This document shows, piece after piece, positions 4,975 through 13,029 of a stretch of DNA of 27,280 nt. Source of the stretch: RGVT01 sp037129475 (lineage in GTDB: Bacteria; Planctomycetota; Planctomycetia; Pirellulales; UBA1268); assembly GCA_037129475.1 (NCBI GenBank), contig JBAXUY010000034.1, forward strand, positions 1 through 27,280, in the 5' to 3' direction. A model generated the notes under the pieces. That model searched no databases, was not told the DNA's origin, and saw only the letters and a list, made by a program, of their open reading frames with translations. A program made the translations under genes and the position numbers. Numbering within the stretch: position 1 is the stretch's first letter; each line of letters begins with the position of its first letter.

Positions 4975-7585
4975 CGCCGCGCCATCAGCCACGGCCGCCG
5001 CCGTGACGGACCTTCGCCGTCGCGTGGCGGCGCAGCATGCCGCCGGCGGCCCCGGCATCCAGACAGGCGCGCTGGCCTCCGATCTCACCGACGACGTCGT
5101 GGCGGCCGTGTGGCGCGGGGTCACCGCCCAGGTGCCGGCGCCCGCCGACTTCTTCGCCCGTGAGGTGGCGCTCGTCGCACACGGCGGCTACGGCCGGCGC
5201 GAGATGGCCCCCTTCTCCGACGTCGACCTGATGATCCTGCACGCTGCCGATCCACAGGGCCCCGTCGCCGAGGCGGCCCGTCGGCTGCTGCAGGCGCTGT
5301 TCGACGCCGGGCTGCAGGTGGGACAGAGCGTGCGGACGGTGGGCGAGGCGGTTCGCCTCGCCTCGGGCGACGCCACCATCTACAGCACGCTGTGCGAATG
5401 CCGGCTGCTGGCGGGCAATGGCGACCTACTCGCGCGGCTGGAGGCCCGGCTGCGCGGCCTCGCCCGTCGGGCGCCTCGCCGCCTCGCCGATCGGCTGATC
5501 GCGGCCCGGCGGGAGGAGGCGGAGAAGTTCGGTGAGACGACGGCCCTCCTCCAGCCGAACGTGAAGCGATCGCCGGGTGGGCTGCGAGACATCCAGCTCG
5601 TGCGCTGGCTCGGCCATGTGGGCTGGGGAACGACGTCGTTCGACGACCTCGTGCACCTGGGCGCCCTCTCCAAACGCGATGCCGAGGGCCTGCGCGATGC
5701 GGGCGAGTTCCTCGCGCGGGTTCGCAATGACATGCACATGACCGCGGGCCGGGCGGTCGATGATCTCACCCGTGACGAGCAGGTGCGGCTTGCGGCCGCA
5801 CGGGGCATCGGCGAGGAGGCGGGGCTGCTCGGCGTGGAGCGGTTCATGCGCGACTACTTCGGTCATACGCGAAAGGTCGCCGAAGTGGCCGACACGCTCG
5901 TGCAGCGGCTGCGGCGGCCGCCGGCCGTCAGCCGGTGGGTCACGGGCCTCGCCGGCCACCGCGTGGCGGGGCTGTTCCGTGTCGGCCCTGCCGACGTCGC
6001 GGCCCTGCCGGGCAAGACCGTGGCCGTGGCGGGCCGGCCCGCATCCGTGGTCGAACTCGTGGAGCTCGCCATGCTCTACGACCTGCCGATCGCCGCGGAC
6101 ACGTGGGAGGCGGTGCGGATCGCGTGGGGGGGCGCCGCCAAGGGCGGGCCGCCGATCGACGACGAGACACTCGCGCGGTTCCTCGGGCTCTTCGGTCATC
6201 CCGGCCCGCTCGGCACGGCGTTGCGGCGGCTCCACGAGGTGGGCCTTCTCGAGCAGTTGATCCCGCAGTTCGCCCACGCGCGGCACTTGCTGCAATTCAA
6301 CAACTATCACAAGTACACGGTGGACGAGCACTGCATCGTGGCGGTGGAGCAGGCCTTCGAACTGGCGAACGCCGAGACGTGGCTCGGCGCGGTCTGGCGG
6401 CAGATCACGCGGAAGCGCACGGTGCTGCTCGCGCTCCTGATCCACGACCTCGGCAAGGGGTTCGTCGAGGATCACAGCGAGGTGGGTGCCCGCATCGCTC
6501 GCGACGTGGCGGCCCGGTTCGGCCTGTCCGACGACGAAGCGCAGATCCTCGAGTTTCTCGTGCTCAAGCACCTCGCGATGGCCCACGTCGCCTTCCGACG
6601 CGACGTCGGGGATCCGAGCATCGTCGTCGGGTTCGCCCGCGACGTCGGGTCGCCCGAGGTGCTGCGGATGCTGACGGTGCTCACGGCTGCCGACGTGGCC
6701 GCGGTCGGTCCCGGCACGTGGAACCGGTGGAAGTCCGACCTGCTCGGCGACCTTTATTTTCGCACGCTGGGAGTGCTCGACGGCGAGAGCCCGTCCGCCG
6801 CGGCCGAACGGCATGGCGCCGGCCTCGTCCGCCTGCTCGCCGGTGTCGACCCCGACGATCCGGTCGCGGTGCTCGCCCGCGAACTGCCCCGTGCCTATCT
6901 CCGCGACACCGAGCCGCAGAGGATTCTCGGGGAGCTGCGGCAACTCACCCGGCTGCCGGAGCGTGGCATCGTCGTGTCGACCCGCTGGCAGCCCGAGACG
7001 TCGACCGTGGCGATCACGATCGGTACCCGGGAGACCATCGCGCCGGGAATCTTTCACCGCGTCACCGGCGCGATCACGAGCCAACGTCTGGAGATCCTCG
7101 CCGCCGACATCAACACCCTGCCCGGAGGGCTCGTGCTCGATCACTTCGCCGTGCACGACCCCGACTACGCCGCGGAGCCTCCTCCCGACCGCCTCGCAGA
7201 CATCGCGACCGCCATTCGTGAGGCCGTGAAGGCGGACGAGCCCCCCTCGTTCACCCGCCGCTGGAACCCGTTCGCTCCGCTGTCGGTCACCGGGCCGCGG
7301 CAGCCGGCCCGCATCCTGTTCGACAACGCGAGTTCGGAGGGCACGACCATCCTCGAGGTCTTCGCCCACGACTTCATCGGCCTGCTCTATGCGATCTCGA
7401 AGGCGCTCTTCGACGCCGGCGTGTCGGTTCGCGCCGCGAAGATCGGCACGGTTCTCGATCAGGTGGTCGACGCCTTCCACGTCACCGACGAGGCCGGCCG
7501 CAAGATCACCGATCCGGCGCGGCTGGAGCGGCTTCGGCGGACGCTGGAAGAGGTCGTGCGTCCGCCGGAGCGACCGGGGGCCTAG
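4952..7585 (+). CDS. glnD: [Protein-PII] uridylyltransferase / uridylyl-removing enzyme
   Basis: This encodes 877 residues, the usual size of GlnD, the glutamine sensor that uridylylates and de-uridylylates PII proteins. The nucleotidyltransferase site GGYGRREMAPFSDVD runs from residue 78, with the two metal aspartates at 90 and 92. The HD hydrolase domain carries LLIHDLGKG with His498-Asp499. Two ACT domains occupy about 678-760 and 785-870 (for example TILEVFAHDFIGLLYAIS), the expected glutamine-binding part. All four modules look intact. The ATG at 4952 has GGGAG ten bases upstream; an in-frame ATG at 4943 is possible. The start lies inside the adenosyltransferase gene. The last 80 bases overlap, tail to tail, the end of the convergent peptidase-like gene. 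Confidence 0.95.
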   Translation: MTPGTQPDAAPSATAAAVTDLRRRVAAQHAAGGPGIQTGALASDLTDDVVAAVWRGVTAQVPAPADFFAREVALVAHGGYGRREMAPFSDVDLMILHAADPQGPVAEAARRLLQALFDAGLQVGQSVRTVGEAVRLASGDATIYSTLCECRLLAGNGDLLARLEARLRGLARRAPRRLADRLIAARREEAEKFGETTALLQPNVKRSPGGLRDIQLVRWLGHVGWGTTSFDDLVHLGALSKRDAEGLRDAGEFLARVRNDMHMTAGRAVDDLTRDEQVRLAAARGIGEEAGLLGVERFMRDYFGHTRKVAEVADTLVQRLRRPPAVSRWVTGLAGHRVAGLFRVGPADVAALPGKTVAVAGRPASVVELVELAMLYDLPIAADTWEAVRIAWGGAAKGGPPIDDETLARFLGLFGHPGPLGTALRRLHEVGLLEQLIPQFAHARHLLQFNNYHKYTVDEHCIVAVEQAFELANAETWLGAVWRQITRKRTVLLALLIHDLGKGFVEDHSEVGARIARDVAARFGLSDDEAQILEFLVLKHLAMAHVAFRRDVGDPSIVVGFARDVGSPEVLRMLTVLTAADVAAVGPGTWNRWKSDLLGDLYFRTLGVLDGESPSAAAERHGAGLVRLLAGVDPDDPVAVLARELPRAYLRDTEPQRILGELRQLTRLPERGIVVSTRWQPETSTVAITIGTRETIAPGIFHRVTGAITSQRLEILAADINTLPGGLVLDHFAVHDPDYAAEPPPDRLADIATAIREAVKADEPPSFTRRWNPFAPLSVTGPRQPARILFDNASSEGTTILEVFAHDFIGLLYAISKALFDAGVSVRAAKIGTVLDQVVDAFHVTDEAGRKITDPARLERLRRTLEEVVRPPERPGA

Positions 7586-8990
7586 CCGGGCGGGGCCGCT
7601 TCGCGAGGGCCAGCATCCGAGCCCGCCACGCCGTTTCGTAGTCGGCGATCGGCATCCCGACCAGCCGCTCGAATCGGGCGACGTCGTCACCCATGCCTGC
7701 CGCGGCCTCGATCGACGTTACCGAGAGGGCAGGTGCGCCGAGAACAAGGTCGTAGGCGACGCCCCAGGCGAGGAGATAGGCCTGCCGGCTCGTGGCCGCC
7801 GGGGTGCCGTGCCCGACCCGAAACTGGCGCTCGCCGACCGTGAGCAGGCCGTCGAGGGGCGCCTGCCGCTCGGTCTCGAGCGCTGCGGCGAGGGTGGCCA
7901 GTCGGCGCGGGTCGGGGGCGTCGAGCCGCAGTTCCCCCGCTTCGAGCAGACCCGTTTCGAACACCTGCGCCAGCCCTTCGTCGAGCCATGCAGGCAGCCC
8001 TCCACGGGGACCGAAACGCAGGTCGGCGTATGCGTGCCAGGCCTCGTGCGCGAGCGACGTGAAAAACGCATCGCGCGTCCGGTCGACGTGGGCGGCGTTC
8101 TCCTTGCGCGCCTGTTCGACGGCGGCGAGCGTCGCCGACTTCTCGCGCTGCCAGCGCGCCCTGGTGCGGGCCACCACTTCGGCCCGCTGACTCGCCGGAA
8201 TCCCCTGGGCCTCGAGTTCCGCCGCCAGAACCCGCAGTCCGGCCGCCACCTCCGCGTCGAGCGCCCGCTGGCGGGCTGCAGTGGCATCGAGATCGTCGCC
8301 GGCCAGCGATGCCTGCTCGAGCACGGCGGTCACGTCGCTTCCGGCCACCAACAGGGCGCGCTGCGGGAGGTAGAACGCCGGATTCCCCACCTTGATCCCC
8401 TCGACTCCCTGGAGCCGCGTGTACTCCGCCTGCGATCCGCACAGGCGCACCGCGAGACGGCGCGATGCGGCGGGCGCGGTCGGCACGAGGCTCTCGAACG
8501 CGTCGAGCAGGCTCTCGAGCCGCACGATCGCCTGCCGCGTGAGCGACTGGCCGGCCGAGCTTTCGAGCGTGAACCGGGGCCCGTCGTATCGCCACGGTCC
8601 TTGCTCGCCGCGCCTCGTGAGCTGGAGGGCGACGGCGGCCTCCCGTTCGGCACGCCCGCCTGCTCGAACCGCCTCGATCCGGGCCGCAAGGATCGCGTGC
8701 TCGGCGTCCGGAAGCCGCTCGATCGAAACGATCGAGCGGGCCGGCAGCCGACGGGACACCAGGTGCATCGGCCGGCCCGGGCGCCGCACCACCTCGACGA
8801 AGCCGATGTCGTCGGCGTCGTTCGTGTCATCGACGACGAGCCCTTCGAGCGCCCGTCCATCCCCCAGCGTGATCCGTTCGACCCGCCAGGGGACCAGGAG
8901 CCCGACCCGATCCGAGGCGGGTTCGTCGGCCCGGACGCCGACGGCGATCAGTGCGACCACGACGACCATGCCACCGACGCCGGCCCGCAT
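7506..8990 (-). CDS. Secreted putative gluzincin metallopeptidase (DUF1570 / peptidase MA-like)
   Basis: This encodes 494 residues. Residues 1-22 are a signal peptide with core MVVVVALIAVGV ending at RADEP. Residues ~35-85 form a small beta-rich region with LGDGRALEG and LVSRRLPARSIVSIERL. A middle part contains a charged helical stretch around 230-295. The putative catalytic site is HEAWH at 315-319, followed 19 residues later by Glu338 in PAWLDEGLAQVFE, the HExxH...E layout of gluzincins. This matches the planctomycete-rich peptidase MA-like/DUF1570 group, whose substrates are unknown to me. The C-terminal ~30 residues are Pro/Ala-rich and are encoded in the region overlapping glnD. The start is 14 bases after the xylA stop, so cotranscription with xylA is likely. 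Activity is inferred from the motif only. Confidence 0.8.
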   Translation of the reverse strand: MRAGVGGMVVVVALIAVGVRADEPASDRVGLLVPWRVERITLGDGRALEGLVVDDTNDADDIGFVEVVRRPGRPMHLVSRRLPARSIVSIERLPDAEHAILAARIEAVRAGGRAEREAAVALQLTRRGEQGPWRYDGPRFTLESSAGQSLTRQAIVRLESLLDAFESLVPTAPAASRRLAVRLCGSQAEYTRLQGVEGIKVGNPAFYLPQRALLVAGSDVTAVLEQASLAGDDLDATAARQRALDAEVAAGLRVLAAELEAQGIPASQRAEVVARTRARWQREKSATLAAVEQARKENAAHVDRTRDAFFTSLAHEAWHAYADLRFGPRGGLPAWLDEGLAQVFETGLLEAGELRLDAPDPRRLATLAAALETERQAPLDGLLTVGERQFRVGHGTPAATSRQAYLLAWGVAYDLVLGAPALSVTSIEAAAGMGDDVARFERLVGMPIADYETAWRARMLALAKRPRPARPPVAPADARPLPASAEAAPAAPDR

Positions 8991-9004
8991 CGCTGTCCGC
9001 TCGG

Positions 9005-10318
9005 TCAGAGGTAGGTGTTGATCACGTTCTCGAACAGCTCCTGCCGGCCACTGATGTTGGCCTGCGCCTCACCCTTGGCGAGCATCTCCTTCTCGAGCGA
9101 AGCCAGCGACTCCGTGCCCCCCTCGATCCGCCTGCCGAGCGGGCTCGACCACGAGGCGTAGCGCTCCTCGACGAGCTTCTGGATCGCACCGTCGGCCCGC
9201 ATCGTGGCCGCGATCTTCAGGCCGCGGGCGAAGGCGTCCATGCCGCCGATGTGGGCATGGAAGAGGTCCACCGGCTCGAAGCTCTCGCGGCGCACCTTGG
9301 CGTCGAAGTTCACGCCGCCGGGAGCCAGGCCGCCATACTTGAGGATCGACCACATGATCTGCGTCGTCAGGTAGATGTTCGTGGGGAACTGGTCGGTGTC
9401 CCAGCCCACGAGCGTGTCGCCCGTGTTGGCGTCGATCGAGCCGAGGAAACCCTGCATGCCGGCGTATTCCAGCTCGTGTTGCATCTCGTGGCCGGCGAGC
9501 GTGGCGTGGTTGGTCTCGATGTTCATCTTTACGTGCCGCTCCAGTCCGTAGGTTCGGAGGAAGTTGATGCACGTGGCAGAATCGAAGTCATATTGATGCT
9601 TCATCGGCTCGCGAGGCTTCGGCTCGAAGTAGAACTGGCCCGTGAAGCCGATCGCCTTCGCATGATCCACGGCCATGTGCATGAACTTCGCGAGATGGTC
9701 GATCTCGCGCTTCATGTCGGTGTTCCACAGGCACTGGTAGCCCTCGCGGCCGCCCCAGAACACGTAGCCGGCGCCGCCGAGGCGGTGGGTCACCTCCAGG
9801 GCCTTCTTCACCTGGGCGGCCGCGTAGGCGAAGACCTCGGCATTGGGGCTCGTGGCGGCGCCGTGCACGTAGCGCGGGTGCGAGAACAGGTTCGCCGTGC
9901 CCCACAGAAGCTTCTTGCCGGTGCGGCCCTGGTGTGCGAACAGCCGGTCGGCCACGGCGTCGAGGTGCCTGTTGCTCTCGGCGAGCGTGGCGCCCTCGGG
10001 GGCCACGTCGCGGTCGTGGAAGCAGTAGAAATCGCAGCCGAGCTTCTCCAGGAATTCGAAGGCCACGTCCACCCGCGCGAGCGCGGCCTTCAGGGGATCG
10101 CTCTCCGTCTCCCACGGCCGGACCATCGTGCCGGGTCCGAACGGATCGCCGCCCGTGCCGCGCATCGTGTGCCAGTAGGACACGGCGAACCGGAGGTGGT
10201 CGCGCATCGGCGTGCCTTCCACGAGCGCGTCGGCGTCGTAGTGCCGGAAGGCCAGCATGTTCTTCGCGGACGGGCCCTCGTAGCGAATCCTGCCGATGCC
10301 GGGAAATGCCTCTGCCAT
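9005..10318 (-). CDS. xylA: Xylose isomerase
   Basis: This encodes 437 residues, the size of class II xylose isomerases, which interconvert D-xylose and D-xylulose (and glucose/fructose) with two divalent metals. The catalytic His101 lies in CFHDRDVAPEG, the VFWGGREGYQCLWNTD signature is at ~186-201, and the metal-ligand region FEPKPREPMKHQYDFD starts at 231 with Glu232 and Lys234. NIETNHATLAGHE and DTDQFP complete the set. All key residues are present. The ATG at 10318 has AGGAA seven bases upstream. The gene lies 56 bases after the glycosyltransferase gene and 14 bases before the peptidase-like gene on the same strand. No xylulokinase is visible. Confidence 0.97.
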   Translation of the reverse strand: MAEAFPGIGRIRYEGPSAKNMLAFRHYDADALVEGTPMRDHLRFAVSYWHTMRGTGGDPFGPGTMVRPWETESDPLKAALARVDVAFEFLEKLGCDFYCFHDRDVAPEGATLAESNRHLDAVADRLFAHQGRTGKKLLWGTANLFSHPRYVHGAATSPNAEVFAYAAAQVKKALEVTHRLGGAGYVFWGGREGYQCLWNTDMKREIDHLAKFMHMAVDHAKAIGFTGQFYFEPKPREPMKHQYDFDSATCINFLRTYGLERHVKMNIETNHATLAGHEMQHELEYAGMQGFLGSIDANTGDTLVGWDTDQFPTNIYLTTQIMWSILKYGGLAPGGVNFDAKVRRESFEPVDLFHAHIGGMDAFARGLKIAATMRADGAIQKLVEERYASWSSPLGRRIEGGTESLASLEKEMLAKGEAQANISGRQELFENVINTYL

Positions 10319-10374
10319 GGGTGGTTCCTGCGAAATGGTCCTGCGGGTCGGTGCGTGGGAACGTCTGCGGAGCC

Positions 10375-11145
10375 CTAGACTACCGAGCCGGAGGGCGTTT
10401 GTCTCCGGCCGTCGACGACCGGCTGGCCGGTTTCCCTCGTCGTGCGCAGCTGGTTTCTTCGATCCTGGATGGCCAGCTGCAAAAATTCGTAGTGCAGGTG
10501 TTCGGTCAGGGTCATTTGCCGGAGGAAAGCCGCCATCTGCTTCGCTGCGTCCTGCGGCTGATAGCCACGCCCCGTGGCATGGTGAACGCTGACGGAACGA
10601 TCCCTCACGGCAACGCCGTTGTTCGCGTAGGTGTGGCACAACGCTACCCAGTCGATTCCCCAGCCCAGATTGTTGTGTTGGTAGTCGAGCTGCTTCAGCC
10701 GCTGCACGACGTCCGCCCCGAGTCCCAGCACGACGCCGTCGGTCTGCGCGACGACGCGTAAGTTCGACGTCGACGAGAAGGGGAGTTGCACCAGCTCGGT
10801 CGGCCAGGCCGTGACGTCGATTTCCGGCGACCACATCTTGACGGGCGGCGTCGACAGGGCTCGGGCACAGCCGGCGACGACCTGGTGCCAATTCGTGGAA
10901 TCCGTGTCGGCCTGAACGAGCAGCATCGCCTCGTCGCCCCAGGTGCTGAGGGCATGCCCGAATTTGCGTCCGAAATACCACTCCGATGGTACGCGGGCCG
11001 CCGCGACGCCAGGGATGACGAGGTCGGCCCCGCCCGTGGAATACGTGAGGCTGACCTGGTCCATGTGTTCCCGCAGGTGCATGGCGATGGCGCGGGCCCG
11101 CTCCTCCGTGCCCTCCCAGCTGATCACCACGGCTTTGAGTTTCAT
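10375..11145 (-). CDS. GT-A-like (family 2-type) glycosyltransferase, putative
   Basis: This encodes 256 residues. It starts with a beta strand (KLKAVVISW) and has a candidate DxD metal/nucleotide motif at Asp80-Thr-Asp82, preceded by hydrophobic MLLVQ. GWGIDW at 161-166 resembles the acceptor/catalytic segment of GT2-type enzymes, and VSVHHATGRGY follows. This order (Rossmann-like start, DxD, GWGxDW) supports a GT-A fold, but I cannot name the family with certainty. The ATG at 11145 overlaps the rfbA stop as ATGA, so the protein is probably made in step with RfbA and may use a sugar nucleotide from that branch. There is no signal peptide or membrane helix; a cytoplasmic transferase is the likely role. 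Confidence 0.65.
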   Translation of the reverse strand: MKLKAVVISWEGTEERARAIAMHLREHMDQVSLTYSTGGADLVIPGVAAARVPSEWYFGRKFGHALSTWGDEAMLLVQADTDSTNWHQVVAGCARALSTPPVKMWSPEIDVTAWPTELVQLPFSSTSNLRVVAQTDGVVLGLGADVVQRLKQLDYQHNNLGWGIDWVALCHTYANNGVAVRDRSVSVHHATGRGYQPQDAAKQMAAFLRQMTLTEHLHYEFLQLAIQDRRNQLRTTRETGQPVVDGRRQTPSGSVV

Positions 11146-12032
11146 GACGGTTGGTCGATCCCGCCCTGCACGAGTCCGAGCAGGTATGCGCCGTAGCGGT
11201 TCGCACGATACCTTCCCGCGAGGGCGGTGAGTTGGTCGTCGGTGATCCATCCGTTGCGCCACGCGATCTCCTCGGGGCAGCAGATCTTGAGCCCCTGCCG
11301 CTTTTCGAGCGATTGGATGAATTGCCCGGCCTCGAGGAGGCTGTCGTGCGTGCCCGTGTCGAGCCAGGCGTCGCCCCGTCCGAGCCGCTGCACGTTCAAG
11401 GCTCCGCGCTCCAGGTACGCCCGGTTCACGTCGGTGATCTCGAGTTCGCCACGGGCCGACGGCTTGATGCCACGCGCGATGTCCACGACACGGTCGTCAT
11501 AGAAATACAGCCCGGTGACGGCGTGGCGGCTGCGGGGTGACGTCGGCTTTTCATCGATGCCGACGGCCACGCCATCCGCATCGAACTCCACCACGCCGTA
11601 TCGTTCCGGGTCGGCGACGGGGTAGGCGAACACCGTCGCTCCCGACGTCTGCCGCATCGCCGCGGCGAGGCGTTCGGACAGGCCGTGGCCATAGAAGATG
11701 TTGTCGCCCAGCACGAGCACCGAGGGCGAGTGGCCGATGAAGTCGGCCCCGATCACAAAGGCCTGGGCGAGCCCTTCCGGCTTGGGCTGCACCGCATAGT
11801 CGAGCCGCAGCCCCCAGTCGGCCCCGGTGCCCAGCAGGTCGCGAAACCGCGGCGTGTCCTGCGGGGTCGAGATGATCAGCACGTCGCGCACGCCGGCCAG
11901 CATCAGCACGCTGAGCGGGTAATAGATCATCGGCTTGTCGTACACCGGCAGCAGCTGCTTGGAGACCGCCAGCGTGGCCGGGTGCAACCGCGAGCCGCTG
12001 CCACCCGCGAGGATCAATCCCTTGCGTTTCAT
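11142..12032 (-). CDS. rfbA: Glucose-1-phosphate thymidylyltransferase
   Basis: This encodes 296 residues, the standard length for RfbA/RmlA, which makes dTDP-glucose from dTTP and glucose 1-phosphate. The nucleotide loop LILAGGSGSRLHP (6-18), the SKQLLPVYDKPMIYYPLS segment (24-41) and the metal aspartate in VLGDNIFYGHG (Asp110) are all intact, as are the later GVVEFD, EITDVNRAYLE and WLDTGTHDSL blocks. The ATG at 12032 overlaps the stop of the upstream dehydrogenase (ATGA), and the gene's own stop overlaps the next start in the same way. The usual rfbB, rfbC and rfbD partners for dTDP-rhamnose are not in the window, so the end product of this branch is open. Confidence 0.96.
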   Translation of the reverse strand: MKRKGLILAGGSGSRLHPATLAVSKQLLPVYDKPMIYYPLSVLMLAGVRDVLIISTPQDTPRFRDLLGTGADWGLRLDYAVQPKPEGLAQAFVIGADFIGHSPSVLVLGDNIFYGHGLSERLAAAMRQTSGATVFAYPVADPERYGVVEFDADGVAVGIDEKPTSPRSRHAVTGLYFYDDRVVDIARGIKPSARGELEITDVNRAYLERGALNVQRLGRGDAWLDTGTHDSLLEAGQFIQSLEKRQGLKICCPEEIAWRNGWITDDQLTALAGRYRANRYGAYLLGLVQGGIDQPS

Positions 12033-12874
12033 CGGCGCTTCACCACCATCTCGAGGAGCCGGCGGCCGAGGTCGGGAAACCATTCGATCAGGCCGGCGAG
12101 GAAGCGCACCTTCGTGGGCACGACGAGTTCGTTCGTGCGGCGATCGCAGGCGGCGAGGATCGTTCGTGCCAGGGTGTCCGGATCGAGTCGCGTGAGACTG
12201 GTCGTGCCGCCGGGCACGGCCGCCTCGGGGGGCAGGCCGGCGGCGGCGGCCTCGGCCGCATACCGTTCCGCGGCGCGATCGGCGGCCGGATCGTCGGCCG
12301 CGCGTCCGATCGGGCCGGGGGAGACGAGCAAGACGTGCACGCCCCGCGGCGCGAGTTCGAGCCGCACAGCGTCGACGTAGGCTGCGAGCGCCGACTTCGC
12401 CACGCTGTAGGGCCCCATGAAGGGCATCACGATCTTGCCCGCGAGGCTGCCGATGTAGACGAGGTGGCCACCGGCCGCCGCGACGTCGTCGGCCACGGCC
12501 TGCGTGATCTCGACGGCCGCGAGCAGGTTGGCCTCGAGATACTCCTGCAGCATCTCGCGCGATGCCTTGAGGATGGCGGCCCGGCCGGAACGGCCCACGC
12601 AAAAGAAGAGGTCGTCGATGCCGCCGAGGATGCGGGTCGCTTCCCCCGCCACGCGGTGGCCTTCCCCGGCGACCGTGAGATCGGCGGCGAGGCCGTGGAG
12701 CCGATCGACCGGTCCCCCTGCCCGCTCGCAGACCTCGAGCGCCGACCGGACGCCCGCCGACGAGCGGCCGACGACGAGCACACGCGCTCCGGCTGAAGCG
12801 AGATGCCGGGCCAGCACGAGGCCGAACCCGGCCGTGCCACCCGCCACGATCACCCGTCGGTCGTGCCAGTTCAT
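12029..12874 (-). CDS. Short-chain dehydrogenase/reductase
   Basis: This encodes 281 residues of a classical SDR. The dinucleotide loop is AGGTAGFG (11-18), a variant of TGxxxGxG. The catalytic set is Ser143 (IGSLAGK), Tyr156 and Lys160 (PYSVAK), with the structural Asn116. The C-terminus (PTKVRFLAGLIEWFPDLGRRLLE and following basic residues) is amphipathic to hydrophobic, as in membrane-associated SDRs such as the DHRS7-like group. The substrate is unknown. It is the first gene of a coupled SDR, rfbA, glycosyltransferase set, which favours a role on a sugar or lipid-linked intermediate, but it is not RmlB or RmlD (wrong SDR type and length). The ATG at 12874 follows an 18-base palindrome in the leader. 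Confidence 0.85.
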   Translation of the reverse strand: MNWHDRRVIVAGGTAGFGLVLARHLASAGARVLVVGRSSAGVRSALEVCERAGGPVDRLHGLAADLTVAGEGHRVAGEATRILGGIDDLFFCVGRSGRAAILKASREMLQEYLEANLLAAVEITQAVADDVAAAGGHLVYIGSLAGKIVMPFMGPYSVAKSALAAYVDAVRLELAPRGVHVLLVSPGPIGRAADDPAADRAAERYAAEAAAAGLPPEAAVPGGTTSLTRLDPDTLARTILAACDRRTNELVVPTKVRFLAGLIEWFPDLGRRLLEMVVKRR

Positions 12875-12888
12875 CGCGTGCGCCTCAG

Positions 12889-12906
12889 GGCACGAGGCCT
12901 CGTGCC
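12889..12906. promoter_or_regulatory. Perfect 18-bp palindrome upstream of the SDR-rfbA operon
   Basis: GGCACGAGGCCTCGTGCC reads identically on both strands. It lies 14 bases before the SDR start codon in the 155-base divergent region shared with pyk. A perfect 18-base dyad at this place suits a dimeric repressor site or a leader hairpin; no protein can be named. Confidence 0.45.
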
Positions 12907-12945
12907 GGGACGCAGTCTACCTCGGCCCCTCCCCGGCCAATTGGG

Positions 12946-12959
12946 CCACGTGGTACGAT
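12946..12959 (+). promoter_or_regulatory. Candidate extended -10 promoter for pyk, beside a CCACGTGG palindrome
   Basis: TGG followed by TACGAT (12951-12959) fits an extended -10 element with four of six core matches. It overlaps the perfect 8-base palindrome CCACGTGG (12946-12953). No -35 is visible, which is normal for extended -10 promoters. The pyk ATG is 70 bases downstream. Confidence 0.25.
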
Positions 12960-12980
12960 CCGCACCCGCCCGCTCACCTG

Positions 12981-13009
12981 CCCCGCCCCCCTCCCCTCGC
13001 CCCTCCCCC
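12981..13009 (-). promoter_or_regulatory. G-quadruplex motif in the pyk leader (template strand)
   Basis: The minus strand carries five G tracts of four to six bases (complement of C tracts at 12981-12984, 12986-12991, 12993-12996, 13000-13003 and 13005-13009) with loops of one to three bases. That is a strong match to the canonical quadruplex pattern. It lies on the pyk template strand, between the candidate promoter and the ribosome site at 13017-13022, so it could act in DNA during transcription but not in the pyk mRNA, which is C-rich here. Confidence 0.6.
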
Positions 13010-13029
13010 GCCTTTTCGAGGAGCCCGCC

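Noticed and set aside
5426..7690. A 754-codon open frame on the minus strand opposite glnD
   Set aside because: Mirror of glnD with no recognisable motif; glnD has all its domains on the plus strand.
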